Assembly (NCBI GenBank): GCA_003254885.1 | Contig: QANT01008702.1 | Location: forward strand, 32,475 to 96,474 | Source of the DNA: Purshia tridentata | Taxonomy: Eukaryota; Streptophyta; Magnoliopsida; Rosales; Rosaceae | Direction of reading: 5' to 3' | DNA: 64,000 bases | In this document: positions 1 through 11,580 of the stretch, in pieces | Layout: each line of letters begins with the position of its first letter | Position numbering within the stretch: position 1 is the first letter of the stretch | Program-made: the position numbers and the translations under genes | The notes under the pieces: generated by a model | Told to the model about the DNA's origin: nothing | The model's database searches: none | Seen by the model: the letters and a program-made list of their open reading frames with translations, nothing else

Positions 1-1189
1 AAAAAGCGTGTGAATCTATATTCCAGTTTTCTCTCTTCTACCTCATTTTCTCAGAAACCAAACGGAGAGCTACAGATTGCTATTGTAAAAAATTAATGAA
101 AGAGTGAATGAATGGTTACAGTAAGATAAATATAAGATTCCAACGTAACACAAAGTCCCGACTGGTTCGAGGCTTATTAAAATTCAATTGATTATCAATG
201 GGTTTCGTTTATAAGCATATTCTACAGTTCCCACAAGTTTTTTCCAAGTAACCAAACAGCATATTAGCAATATTTACAGAAAAACGAAAAATAAGATAAG
301 AATTACGATCGTTTGGCCAAAAAGATTAATTGGGGTCTAGGCTAAAATAAGAATAAATGAATCCTATCAGCGAAAGAGCAAATTACCTGGTGATGATTGA
401 GAACCGTTCGCAACTCAGTATTGGTATTAGGTTTTCCAAAGTAGACAAATCGAGGATGATGATGAATTTACGACGGTTGATACTCGGCGATTGGCTTGTG
501 GTCTCTTTTTCGATTTCCTCCCATAAAGCTCTGGGTCCGGATTGTGAGATTCACCCGCGTCCTAGATTCGTCAGTAGGGTCGGGTCGGGTCGGTCAAGCA
601 ATTAGAAATGGTAAAAGTCATTTTCTATAAATGAGTCCATTTGGCATTATCTTCCAATCAAAATTTGACAAGTGGTCTATTTCGAAAAGTTAATGAAGAA
701 ACTTTGCCATTAACTTTCACTTTTACCCTTCCCTCATCAAATTTTTAATGAAAGATAATGTTTCACCACCTTTGAAGGTGGTGAGCAAAAATAAATTCTT
801 CTATAAATAATTATTGTGACATGTACATGTAGCACCAAAAATATACGGCCTCTCATATAAGACTTTATGATAACATTTGTTAGATTTTCTTTGAATTTTA
901 GTATCATTTGTATAAGGATATTTTAGTAATTAAATTAATTGTGTTTTCGATTCCTAAAATTAGTAAACGTTTTACAAGAATCAGCTTTACTTTTCATTTT
1001 AATTTTAATTCATGAACGTTAGTAAACAATTTCAATTCATGCTCATTTTAGTTTTAATTTAATAAGCATGCCCTAAAGTATTCTACCAAAAGAGTGGCCT
1101 TGTGAGGAATCTCAATTTTAGTAATATTTGGATTATGGAAATCAAAGTATAAAAATGAATTAGGTGTTGGCCTTAATGCTCTCAATTTG

Positions 1190-1256
<67 letters not shown>

Positions 1257-2361
1257 NNTTTTTTTTTTTTTTTACTTTTTATCTTGTGAGGAGGATTCGA
1301 ACTTCATATAGTGATCTCAATTTGCATGCACTCTCATGATTCTCTTCCACAAGAAAATATTTACAAATAAATCACTATTTAATTATATGTATTTCTTAAT
1401 AACTAATTTATTCTTCTAAGTTAACAAGTATCAAATTGGGTTTTTTTTTTTTTCCCCCTTTTAAGTCCAGTTTCAAAGAAGGTTGATAACTTAGTCCACT
1501 TGCTAAAAGGACAGAATAAAGAAGAAGCACCTCTACCTCTGCACCACAAACCTCTTGTTGAAGCTTTCTATATGTAGAGCCTCTAGGTTACCACCCCCAC
1601 CCCTCCCCCCTGTACCTCTTGAACTCCAGATTTTGGTTTCTATGGCAGTTCTGAGTACTAAGGAGGGGATATGCATGGGACCCAATGACCCATATATCAT
1701 TTTTTTACCCATCAGTTTTTAAGTTATTATTTTGGAGTTTTTTTTTCATTGAAAGAATAAAATAATCACTACACAATGTTTACAGGAGTTAGACTTTTAG
1801 TTGTAGGGTGGTGTTGGATGCATGCTTACACTTTTTTTTGTTTGGCCATGTGGATGCACACTTTAAATTAAAGTTGTTATGGCATGACTCACTAGTGCAT
1901 CAAATTCGGTGTATGCACCTTTCTTTTGGGGCATCAATGTGCTCATGTCTTGTGGAATGGTAGACATATGCATCCATTGCTCAACAACACATGTTTTTAA
2001 GCAGTTGATGCATGAACAAAAGTTTCTGTCTCACCAAAGATTCATGTACTCCTCATGGAGTTATGGTCATCCAAAATATGTAGTGAAAAACAACATAAGT
2101 TTTTGTTTTATATGGGGTTTTCAGCCACATGATTTTCAACCATTATCAATAGAATTACAAATGACGGATTTGATGTCACCAAACTTAGAATATGACAGCC
2201 ACTCGCAAGGGATAGAAGAGGTATATGCTAAAGACAATTAAGAGGGGATCTAAAGAATGAAATAAGACTGAGTGTTTGGCTTTAGTTTGAAATCAAATCA
2301 TTTGCATCAATCATAGCGGACTATTACCCACTCCATTATCATTACCTAAAGACTCATAGTA
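1..2361. other. Gene-poor AT-rich region at window start
   Basis: No supportable protein-coding gene is visible. A weak possibility is the 5' end of a minus-strand gene whose body lies left of the window: read on the minus strand, positions about 600 to 388 are a GC-richer stretch ending in a good donor (CAG|GTAATTTG at about 388), which could be a 5'UTR exon. The open frames here do not resemble known proteins. Confidence 0.35.
1192..1273. repeat. Poly(T) run containing two N bases
   Basis: An almost pure run of about 80 T residues is interrupted only by NN at 1257-1258. The true length is probably unresolved by the assembly. It could be the poly(A) tail of a minus-strand retroelement or a simple homopolymer. 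Confidence 0.9.
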
Positions 2362-3010
2362 TTATGCACAGCTAGAATTCATTTCCATCAAAATTTGTCT
2401 ATAACCCCTGAGCCAAACATCAAAGCCATAATACAAGCCCCATAACTTAGCAGCCAAGACCTTTCTTATGCCAACATGAGCAGAAATACCACCAAGCCAT
2501 GTCCCATCATAGTCCCGAATCAGCCCACCAGCACTTATATCCCCATCAGTCGTAACTCGATAACTCCCATCAAGATTAAGTTTAACCCAGTTCATGGGAG
2601 GAGGAGCCCAAACAATCATAACCTGAATTTTATCCTTAGAAGCACCATTGGAAGAAATTAATAGCAGAAAACCATTCCTTAGCTATGCTCTCAATGATCA
2701 AATGAGGCTGAAAAGGAAATGAGAACTCTAAATCAAAAATCTCTTTGTTTCTCCAAGTCTAAAGCAACCAACAACTATAATAGAAGATGACATTCCATGC
2801 CACACCAGAACTAGACACTCTATTGAAGGTAAGATTAAGCTTGACCCAGCCATCAAAGTCTAGAGTAATGGAGTCTAAAATGTTAGAAGGCAAAAAAAGA
2901 GCCTTCCACACCATCTTAGCTCTACGACAATCTCTAAACAGGTGACTACAGGACTCAAGCTGAAAACTACAATAATGACAAGCATGATTAACACAGAGCC
3001 CCTTCTCCAT
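2362..3010 (-). pseudogene. Decayed non-LTR retrotransposon (LINE) 3' end
   Basis: Two minus-strand open pieces lie in the order expected for the C-terminus of a plant LINE ORF2. The upstream piece (3010-2759, 83 aa) resembles the zinc-binding reverse-transcriptase-associated domain (CHYCSFQLESCSHLFRDC, then a W-x-ALF segment). The downstream piece (2619-2362, 85 aa) resembles a plant RNase H-like domain: WVKLNLDGS, then GGLIRDYDGTWLGG, then AAKLWGL. The first catalytic Asp is present (LDGS), but the usual Glu in the A-E-L-W motif is Lys, and the third acidic site reads MEMNS. Stops and a frame break separate the halves, so this is a dead copy. The reverse transcriptase core is not visible upstream. 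The family assignment rests on motif recognition only. Confidence 0.7.
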
Positions 3011-3222
3011 CTTGTCTCATTGACCAAAACTCTGTTTAAGCATAAAAGCCACACAAAAAAAATCCTAGTATGAGGAGGAACCTTTGAGTTTCCAAAGAAA
3101 AGCCCAAGGCTTTAATCAGTATGGCTCCAAAATTATATGGCTTTAATCATATTATTATAAAATTAAAGCACCTGTAAGGCTGTATAGAAGTTTCATTTTT
3201 TTAAATAATAATATACATTAAC

Positions 3223-4250
3223 AATTAGGATGATTTATAGGTTGGTCTAATTTTTTTTCCTATTTTAGACTAATACCTTAATACTTTTTTATTTTTTATT
3301 AAGGTCCAAGAATATTATACCGATGTTTTGAATTTAAAAAATATGTAATATTATCCTAAAATTAATGATATGTAAATCTTAATATTATTCTAGTATTATT
3401 GTAATATTATTATAATTGTATATTACCTTAATATTATAATATTATATTATATATCATAATTAATATTATCATATTATCCTATAATTAATTATGGAATTTA
3501 ACTGTGTTAAACGAATGATTGACTCTGATTTGTAAATACATTTCAATTGTACCAATCAATTGATCGGCTTCGGTTTGTCGGCTTTTATGTTATGGTTTAG
3601 CTCCAGGATTTTGGGCTCTGCCCAAAATCCTAAAGCTAAACCGTAACATAACGCCTCTATCGAACTCATTCTATATCCTAGGAGGGAATGTGGTGAAAAG
3701 ATGAGATTTACCCTCAAAACTCAAACGCCTCTATCAAACCTATTCTATACCCTAGGAGGGGATGTAGTGAAAAGATGAGATTTACCCTCAAAACTCAGGA
3801 AATGAAGTAGCTCAAATATATATATATACACACACACCAACTCAGATATTGGTACAATTGAAATGTACCTATATATATTTCATTTACTTGTTTGATTATT
3901 TTTTATGACTTAATATATTTTTTTATTATATAATATAAACGGATAATGAGTTAATATATTTTTTTATTATATAATATAAACGTATATTACCATTTATTAT
4001 TTCAAATTAAAAAATAGGAAACTAGATAATCTTGAATGTTTTAATTAAAAATATCTGAACAGATATTATCTTTCGTAATTTTTAAAATTAATTCATATTA
4101 ATTATCTTAATTTTAAGAGATAATATGAGTCAAAATTTAAAAAAGTCTATTGTTTGGACCTCAGTCTAAAAAATTAGATTTAAATCTTAATTTAAATTTC
4201 TATAAGGTTTTAGTCCGAATGACCCTTCAAAATTGGACCTATTCCTAATT
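3223..4250. mobile_element. Possible terminal-inverted-repeat element hosting a nested MITE
   Basis: The left edge (AATTAGGATGATTTATAGG at 3223) and the reverse complement of the right edge (AATTAGGAATAGGTCCAATT ending at 4250) are similar, suggesting an element of about 1 kb with imperfect terminal repeats. The last 35 bases of the window (63966-64000) start with nearly the same sequence as the left edge, so the family has at least one more copy. The interior is very AT-rich and non-coding, with a tandem 40-bp duplication near 3908-3987. No clear target-site duplication was found. Confidence 0.35.
3537..3867. mobile_element. MITE with 20-bp perfect terminal inverted repeats
   Basis: The ends 3537-3556 and 3848-3867 are perfect reverse complements over 20 bp (TACATTTCAATTGTACCAAT on the left). 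Inside is a strong hairpin (arms 3585-3615 and 3621-3651, loop of about 5 nt) and a tandem duplication of about 72 bp (3652-3723 and 3724-3798, few mismatches). No ORF is present. The size (331 bp) and structure fit a non-autonomous DNA transposon. The superfamily is not assigned because no convincing target-site duplication is visible. Confidence 0.65.
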
Positions 4251-4329
4251 ATTCCTTTTCGAATTTAAAAAAGTTTTTAGAATTTTCATAAGTTTTTTGT
4301 CATGAGAAGGAATCAATGGTCGGATTCTA

Positions 4330-4620
4330 TTTAGACCAAATCAACTTCTCTCCAGAGCTAACAGCGGTGATTGACTTTTGTTCAAACTTAATAGCGGCAG
4401 TTGACTTCTATGCAGACCTAATCACGGCAATCAACTTTTATCTAATGACGATTCACTTCTATTTAGACCTAACAGAGGCGGTCGACTTCAATTCGGACCT
4501 AAGAACAGCGGTCGACTTCTACCAAGATCTAGTAGCAACGATCAACCTATCCAAATCAACATTGACATTCAACATGTCCAAATTAGCTGCAACGATCGAT
4601 TCATGTCCAAACAAAGCAAT
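4330..4620 (+). repeat. Degenerate tandem repeat of about 33 bp with an open frame
   Basis: A unit of about 30-33 bp recurs roughly eight to nine times, with substitutions and small length changes. Conserved cores read GACCTAAT...GCG-GT-GACTTCTA on the plus strand. The array stays open inside a 122-codon frame (4316-4684) whose translation is a repeating D-L-x-x-A-V-D-F-Y pattern. The frame then runs into a T-rich tail. No known family is recognised. It may be a minisatellite that happens to be open, or a repeat-encoded peptide relic. Confidence 0.55.
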
Positions 4621-5443
4621 AATTTTGCCCCTTTTTTTCTTATTTCCTTTTCTCTCTTCTTTTCCTTTTTTTTTTTTTGTTTAAAAATTAATAAACATAA
4701 TATGATTAAAATCAAGAAATTAAAATAGCTAACGAGAAACAATGCTACAAATTCAAAATATACTAAAAATACTCTTAGTTTTAGTTTTTTAATTTAATAT
4801 TAGGGTAAATCTAAAAGTTTTGGGAGTATTTAGATTTTAGAGGTAAAAAAGGGCAATAGGTGGTGGATCAATAGATATCCCATTCATTTATTAAGCTGAA
4901 GTCTGAAATTTTCAGTTTCATGTCAGTTTTTTGAGTGGACTGTGGGAGTACGGCCCACCGAATCTTTGTCTAGACTTGCACGGTCAATTTCAAAGGCAAG
5001 TTTTTTCTTCATGAAAGACTTCCAAACTATAAGATGGTATGAGCCCATTTTAATATACGTAGCACAATCCCCAAAACTTGTGAATCTTGGTTCTGGCTGC
5101 TCACCAATTGCAGTGATTTCTGCATGCATGAATAACAAAATAGCCACCAACCAAGCAAAAAGGAATAAACTTAAAGAATGGGAAAACAAGTGAATCCCTC
5201 TCACATGTTCTTCAACATACATACGCACTCCAGTCATTGCAAATGAAACTCCCCACTTCTATAGGTCCATTTTCCCCAAATTACAGCTATTCCAGCGTAT
5301 CAGAAGTTCAAACAACAGAGCTACTTTGAGAATTTGAAATAGGTTCTGGCAGGACATTAATTCCCATATACTAGAATAACTAAATTGACCAACCAAATGT
5401 TTAAACGTACAAATTAACACAAGTCTGTTATGAAATTAAAACC

Positions 5444-7702
5444 TCAAGCAGCAGCAACACCAGCATCCTTGATGGATTCTCGCCAGGCATACTGCCTCGC
5501 CCCTTCCTTGTCAACAATCTTGATCACAAAATTGGGTGGAGCCACAACCAGCCTTGACCGGATCTCAATGATGATCTTGTCAACCAAGTCAATCGCTTCG
5601 TCCACTGACATGCCACTGTGGTAGTGTCTGTCCATCAAGGAGAGTGAGAAATAGGACCCATAACCAAATGCACCCTTATCAACCTTGTGGAGTGAGGCAA
5701 TGTAATCGATGTAGTAGAGTGATGGTCCTGTCTCCTTGTCATAGCCAGCCATAAGGATGTTCACTGAGTATGGGTTCTGAAATATAAAATTTTGTTAAAA
5801 AAAACAACAAAAATCCTGCTAGTGTTTAAAACCCTTGCTAGATCCTACCTATGGAACACAAGTTGACTCAACCTCTTAGGAATACCATCTTCATATACTC
5901 AACAACCTCAAAACTGAGAAGCATACATAATACTTGAGACTCACCACTGTCCTCAATATTCCAAGCCTTTGATGAAAAGGAAAGAAGCCCATGATGATGT
6001 CCTAAAATCTTGACACAATATTTTTTAAATTTATACAATTTAAATTCATAGTCAAATTCAAATTTGAAAAGAAATTTTTTTTTTTAATTCAAATTTATAC
6101 AATAATTAGAATAGCAGTTTATGAATGATGACAAAAGGGGCAAAGTTTGAGGACTAGCTACGATTTGAAAGCAAGAAGTACCTAGAATTTTAGAAATTGA
6201 GTTCTGGTTGGGGCAGCAGCTACTTTCATAATTTTGGGTTGCACGGTGATTAAGGCAAGGGCTGTAATCATTAAAATCTGGGGAGTGAACTTAAGGCTTT
6301 TTGAATACTATACGTATATGGTTGTGGTTTGAATTTAGAAGAAAGTCTGGGGGTATATAAGCCAATCACAAATAAGAGAGGAGGCCATAATGCTGTCAGA
6401 AAGCTCAAATGTGGCTGGAATATAGTAGAGGATTCTATTATACATTGTTGACAGCTGGCACAAACTTATTCTAATAGGATCAGGACTTCAGTTTATCATG
6501 ATGGTTTGAGTCTTGACTAGTTAACTAGCAAATTGTCAGAAAGACACTTTGAATCCCAATTAAGTGTCCAGGAAACTTCCCAAGTGGCCTCATTTCTAGA
6601 TTTTAATGTTCTTAAACTCATACTGGAAGTTAGAAACATTTTACATAAGTTATACACATCCAAAAAAAACTTAAGTGATTGCATCAGCATGCCTAACTAG
6701 GACCATAACTCTTGTCAAACCATATACCTAGCATCTAGGGAGCTGATTATTTTATACACGAATTCAAACTCTCAGTCTCTGATTATTAAACCTTGCAATA
6801 TAACCGCTAAATGCATCCTATGTTACCGGCAATTAAAACATACCATAAGAAAGGTGCATGGATCCTCCCACCTAATAACGTTGTTATCCAAAACCAGTGA
6901 CTGGTGAAGCCATTGAGAAATTTGCTCAAGTTATAAGGTCAGAAACGACATTGTCTTACTCATGATAACATTACAATTGCATATTCAAACAAAAAGCAAA
7001 AAAAGTTTGCACACATCAAAGCATTAGCCCACTTCACTTCACATCATTTCCTTTTTGTTTTTGGCTTGAAACCCACTTCGTAGAATTAATTTCAAAGTGG
7101 TTACATTTTTAACTAAATCCCAAATTCGCAATACGCATCTCAAAACGAATTAAAAATAAAATTAAAACCCTAGACTCTTCAAAAGGGGATTAAGGATGAA
7201 GAACTCCCATAGAGTAATATTAACCATAACTCTAGATCCCTAATATTGGGCAAAAGTCTAATTTACCTAAAAACTGAACACAAATATAAAATCTATTAAC
7301 AAAAAATAAGCTTCACCTTTCGCAAGGCCGTGGCGAGCTCGCCACGGGTGAAATTGGCTGCAGCAGCAGTTGTCAAAGGGATGCCATTGCGGAACTGATA
7401 CAAGGCAACGTTCTTCTGGATATACTCAGTGAATTGAACCCTATGTTTCGCCAAATCAAACAAAAACATTATTAAAAAACAAAAAATGTGTGCAAGCCAC
7501 AATGATCGACGATCGAAATTAAACCCAAAACATATATTTCAAACCTGTCGCCGGGCTCGCCACTGGCGGCAATGAGCTTGTGGGAGTCGAGGACCATGAT
7601 CTTGTCCTCGTTGGACTTATGCACCAGGATGCTGTGCACAGCTGACGTGTCCGCCGCCACTACGGCGAACCCGTCCCCTACCAAGCCAAAAACGCATTCC
7701 AT
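5444..7702 (-). CDS. PBD: 20S proteasome subunit beta type-2 (beta-4, PBD)
   Basis: This encodes the non-catalytic beta-4 subunit of the 20S proteasome core, a structural part of the beta ring in cytosol and nucleus. There are three coding exons on the minus strand: 7702-7545, 7440-7317 and 5776-5444. All junctions are GT-AG and the sum gives 204 aa, close to the usual family length of about 204-205. The N-terminus starts [20 protein letters not shown], as expected for PBD. It lacks the propeptide and active N-terminal Thr of catalytic beta subunits. Further landmarks are SGEPGDRVQFTEY across junction 1, [19 protein letters not shown] in exon 2, and [19 protein letters not shown] plus [16 protein letters not shown] in exon 3. 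Intron 2 is about 1.5 kb. The start is the only Met before the conserved CVFGLVG. No lesion was seen, so the gene appears intact. Confidence 0.96.
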
Positions 7703-7744
7703 CTCCTTCTTCTTCTTCTGAATATGCTAGGGCTTCGAATTCAA

Positions 7745-7746
<2 letters not shown>

Positions 7747-7790
<44 letters not shown>
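7747..7790. repeat. (CT)n microsatellite in the PBD 5' flank
   Basis: About 20 copies of CT lie roughly 45-90 bp upstream of the PBD start codon, probably in its 5'UTR or core promoter. CT/GA tracts near the transcription start are common in plant housekeeping promoters. Confidence 0.85.
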
Positions 7791-7791
<1 letters not shown>

Positions 7792-7959
7792 GTTTGATTA
7801 GGGACTTGGGAAGTTGGCTCAGTGTTGTGCTTTTGGGTTATAGGAGGTGAAAGACTACTTGAGGAAGAAGTTCACTCAGGCGGTCTGTTTGGTTGATTGC
7901 AAATTGATGGTCGAGTTATAGGATAAGATGTACCTTCAACCGGTTCTGCTATCCCAATT

Positions 7960-8107
7960 TCACGAATGGGATTTTTCTATTGGGCTAATTACAGATATCA
8001 CCATCAAAATATGCATGTTTAACGCTTTATCCCCCAAGTTATAATTCTTTTGCACTTTATTCCCTTAAACTTAATTTCATTAAACATTTTATTCTAAAAA
8101 CATTAAA
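7960..8107. other. Intergenic DNA upstream of PBD
   Basis: AT-rich non-coding sequence between the PBD promoter and the first MITE. No gene or RNA is seen. Confidence 0.6.
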
Positions 8108-8581
8108 GGCCCGTTTGGTTTAAGTTTTGGAGGCTTGGAAATGGGAAATCAATTTCATTCTCACGTTTGGCAAGTGCAGAGAAGGGAAATGGTTTCTTGA
8201 CTTAAGGGAATCTGATGCCCCTATTGGGGGGAAAATGATACCCCTGCTCGAGCTTGAGTTTTGTTTTCTCCCTTCTTAGGAAAGCATTTATTATATATTT
8301 TTTAGACAGATTTATCCTTACTAATTTTTTAAAATTTCAAATCTAGCCAACCATTTATTACATATTCTTTTTATACTCATATAGGATATAATTGAAAAAT
8401 TAGATAATTTTTATTTATTATTCCTACACTTACCAAACATGGGAATATAAATGAAAAGGTAATTCTTACTTATTTTCCTAGCGTTACCAAATACAGTAAT
8501 AGGGATCTTACATTCCTTTTACCCTGAAAAATGCATAGGAAATCAATTCCTGGAAAATTAATTCCTTAATCTAAACGGCCC
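8108..8581. mobile_element. MITE with GGCCCGTTTGG-type ends
   Basis: The left end starts GGCCCGTTTGGTTTAAG (8108). The reverse complement of the right end (to 8581) starts GGGCCGTTTAGATTAAG, matching at 14 of 17 positions. Both flanks carry TAAA directly against the element, giving a possible short target-site duplication (TAA/TAAA, PIF/Harbinger-like, but ambiguous). The interior is non-coding. Several internal stretches repeat the subterminal AAATCAATTTC / AAATCAATTCC motif in opposite orientation. Confidence 0.6.
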
Positions 8582-8882
8582 TAAAATCAATTCTTCAGCA
8601 CAAGTGGTACCACATAGGGCATTTTTGTTTTCTCATATTTAGCTTCAATTAACGATTAATATAAAACTATTCTAGGCAGATAAGAAGTCACGTGGTGGTG
8701 CTGAGGGAGATTATTAATTTTCTACTACACAATTAAATTTACAGGTAAAATGTTACAAATTTTAATTTGAGGGGGCAAAACTCAGACATAATATAATTTA
8801 AAGGTATTATTTATAGTTAAATCTTTACTATTTTATATAACTAGCATGACAGTTTACCCAAAAGAAAAACAAGCATCATAGA

Positions 8883-9452
8883 CAGGGACGGAGCTAGAAA
8901 AATGTACCTATGGGAGCACATTTTTTTTTTTTGTTTTGTTTTTCATTTGTAGATTTATTTTTTTCCCATCACAAACATTCACACATAAAATCAAAAAGTT
9001 TTAACTACAAACAAATCTTTCATTCTTCTAATCAATACTTATTGAAATTGGCAACACTCAAATTTTTATAAATACTATCAAATTTTACAAATAAAAGAGT
9101 TTAAATACTGATAGTACTATTTTAACTTTACAAATGTAAAAATACCCACATCAATTGAATGTCAAAAAAATTTTATATGAACAAGAAAATAACAATTAAC
9201 ATCCACAAAATTAAAAAGAATAAGATCGTATATTGATAGAAAAAAAACACATAAGAATGTTATATAGAAATGAGACACAAGATACTTCTAGAATTAGAAA
9301 ATACATGGAATTGAGATTGAAAACTGATGAAATATTTTAATTGTTTTGGGGGCACTTATGTAAAATGCCATACATCAATACTTAATTTTTTAATTAAAAA
9401 AATATGAGGGGGAACACGTGTCCCCATTGGTTCCTCCTTGGCTCCGTCCTTG
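8883..9452. mobile_element. hAT-type MITE with perfect 8-bp target-site duplication
   Basis: The left end is CAGGGACGGAGCTAG (8883-8897). The reverse complement of the right end (9437-9452) is CAAGGACGGAGCCAAG. The flanks carry an exact 8-bp direct repeat, ATCATAGA, at 8875-8882 and 9453-9460. An 8-bp duplication with short CAGGG-type ends identifies the hAT superfamily. The 570-bp interior is AT-rich with no transposase, so the element is non-autonomous. The intact duplication suggests a fairly recent insertion. Confidence 0.85.
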
Positions 9453-9460
9453 ATCATAGA

Positions 9461-10307
9461 ATAATTTTATAATATCAAATAAGAATCTATATAAATAAAT
9501 AAAAATTGATAAGGCTAGCTTACACTCCATTTCACTTTAAATTAAGAAAAATTTAACAAGTTTCACTATAATATGCTAACCTATTCAAAATAGTCTAAAT
9601 TTATATCATATCTAAAGGCAAAAGATACAATATGACTATATGAGTCATGTGACAAAAATATAAGAATCGATAATTGAGTCGATATAAAAGATAACTTTGT
9701 TAACTTTTGATCACTTTTTAAGCATTTTTGTTAAACAATGTGACAAAAATAAGGGTATATTTACTAATGTTTCCAAAACATTGGTCATGTATAAAATCCA
9801 TCAACTTTAAAATATGTCATTTACACCTCCCACTTGAAATTTTGTGTGTAGATTTTCTAACTTCTATTAAGTTTTTTGGACAAAAAGTGGTCATATCCTT
9901 AGAGTCCATGGCCCATAAGAGCTGGAACATTCGCTTCATAAGGTTTGGGCCTCGTGCCACTGGTTTTCTTTTCTGCTATGGTGGCTTTGTCCATGATTGA
10001 AAGCCAATAATATCAGCAAAGCTTAACCAAACAGATTTTTTGATGGCATCGTTAGTGATTTCTGACATTTCCTTATGCTTGTTTAATTAGTTTCGGAGAG
10101 AGAAAAACGAGATTCAAATTCTGACCATGACCATAGTTTGTGTATGTGGGTAAATAAATGACCATTAGAACTATAACAAATCATATTCAATATTCAACGA
10201 GGGCAAATAAACAAACACTTCACTATTATTTATTACTCTGTGAAACCAATATCTTGGTTTTCACAATGGTATTACAATATAATTGAAGTGTGTCTTCCAC
10301 AATATTG
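9461..10307. other. Intergenic DNA before the defensin-like gene
   Basis: AT-rich, with no supportable gene. The 90-codon plus-strand frame at 9728-10000 has no recognisable motifs. The 3'UTR of the minus-strand cysteine-rich peptide gene probably occupies about 10150-10307. Confidence 0.5.
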
Positions 10308-10811
10308 TTAATTTGAAGTGAAATTGGTAGCAGCAGCAGCAGATCGAGGCCAGTTGGGGCACTTTGGTGGACCAACAGGGTTGCAGGGAGCACCATCTTT
10401 CATCACACAATTACATGTATCAACTAGAATTCCTCCACCAGCAGCACGGCAGAAGGAGTCGACGCGCCCGACGTTCCGGTAACAAGGAGTGCATGTCAGC
10501 CGGCACTCGTCTTCATCCGGACAACCACCGCCAATCGTAGATAATATGCAATCATTAGCATTCACCAGCGACATCATTCTTTTCCCTTCAAATAAAAATA
10601 TAACTATTTAATATCTGAATGTATAATGAATAACGTTACGTTATTAAAACACGACTTTATGTGATCAATATATGATTCTACTATACAATATATAGGAGAG
10701 GAATTACTGTTAAATGTGTGTGTAAAAGTATGAAATGAATCAAGTAAACAAACCTGCGGTGAATAGAAAGAGGACCAGAAGCAAGCAAAAGGAAGCAGAG
10801 AATTTGGCCAT
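10308..10811 (-). CDS. Secreted cysteine-rich (defensin-like) peptide
   Basis: A small two-exon gene: exon 1 10811-10754 and exon 2 10585-10308, with a GT-AG intron of 168 bp. It predicts 111 aa. Exon 1 encodes a signal peptide (MAKFSASFCLLLVLFLFTA), with the intron directly after it, a layout typical of plant defensin-like genes. The mature part has ten Cys spaced C-8-C-5-C-3-C-2-C-10-C-11-C-1-C-7-C-7-C. The C-x3-C and C-x-C pair is compatible with a cysteine-stabilised alpha-beta fold, but the pattern is not the classic eight-Cys defensin. A TATAAAA box lies on the minus strand at 10906-10900. The exon 2 acceptor was chosen (AAG|GG at 10586/10585) because the next AG downstream puts a stop in frame. 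The role is unknown; defence or signalling is inferred only from secretion and Cys content. Confidence 0.75.
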
Positions 10812-10899
10812 TTTAGTGCTTCGCTAGAGCAACAAAAGTGTGGGTATTGGAAGAAGAATGCAGAAAATGCTAATGAATATTGGTCTTACTTAGGTGAGC

Positions 10900-10906
10900 T
10901 TTTATA
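10900..10906 (-). promoter_or_regulatory. TATA box of the defensin-like gene
   Basis: TATAAAA on the minus strand, about 90 bp upstream of the start codon at 10811. Confidence 0.55.
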
Positions 10907-11039
10907 GGGAACAAGAGTCCTCTACTTCGTGCCCCATAGGTAAAGCACTATAATGAGAAGAATCCTACATAATTATAGATAATTTACCTTGTAAAATTTC
11001 ATGTAAGATCTGATTATCAATATAATATGGTAAGTTTAC

Positions 11040-11580
11040 TATTCCATTACCCATTTGTTTTTCATCTCTTTCTTTATATATCGATATATATATATATATC
11101 TATATATCTATACTATTATATTGGAATTAATTATTTCTCTATATATCTATATCTATATTATTATATTGGAATTAATTAAGATTACTCAAAGCACCTAAAA
11201 GAGGAGGACGAAAACCATCAAAGGGTAGACAAGGTGCACCATCTGTAGGCACCATCATTCTCACTGCAAAAATTAATATTGTACCAAAACCAATTGGTGT
11301 TTTTTGGTAAGCTGTGTAACTAATTCATGCGTTACTCTATTAATGATATACAAATGTTTGCGGATTTACAAATATTAGTGAGAATCAGATATCATTCTCG
11401 AAATTGAAAATTATGAAAAAATATTGTGTCAAAGGTTAAGATTTTGTGCGCCTTAATATCCAATATGGCAATATATCTATGTCATAAAGGCACCAGAGTT
11501 TTTATGCCTTACTTGACACAATCCATATTCCCTTTAAATTTATTTCCCCAAAGGTCATTTATTTATACAGCATAAAGCTA
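11040..11580. other. Intergenic DNA with TA-rich microsatellite
   Basis: Holds an (AT)n tract near 11080-11105 and a tandem duplication of a motif of about 60 bp ending TATTATATTGGAATTAATTA (copies end near 11132 and 11178). No gene is visible. It separates the defensin-like gene from the vicilin cluster. Confidence 0.55.

Noticed and set aside
357-605. 82-codon plus-strand ORF
   Set aside because: No motif. The opposite strand fits a 5'UTR exon with a donor better, and even that is weak.
4923-5237. 104-codon minus-strand ORF with a hydrophobic stretch, resembling a small membrane protein
   Set aside because: It overlaps the likely 3' flank of PBD, has no recognisable motif, and an overlapping plus-strand frame of similar size exists. 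Chance is the better explanation.
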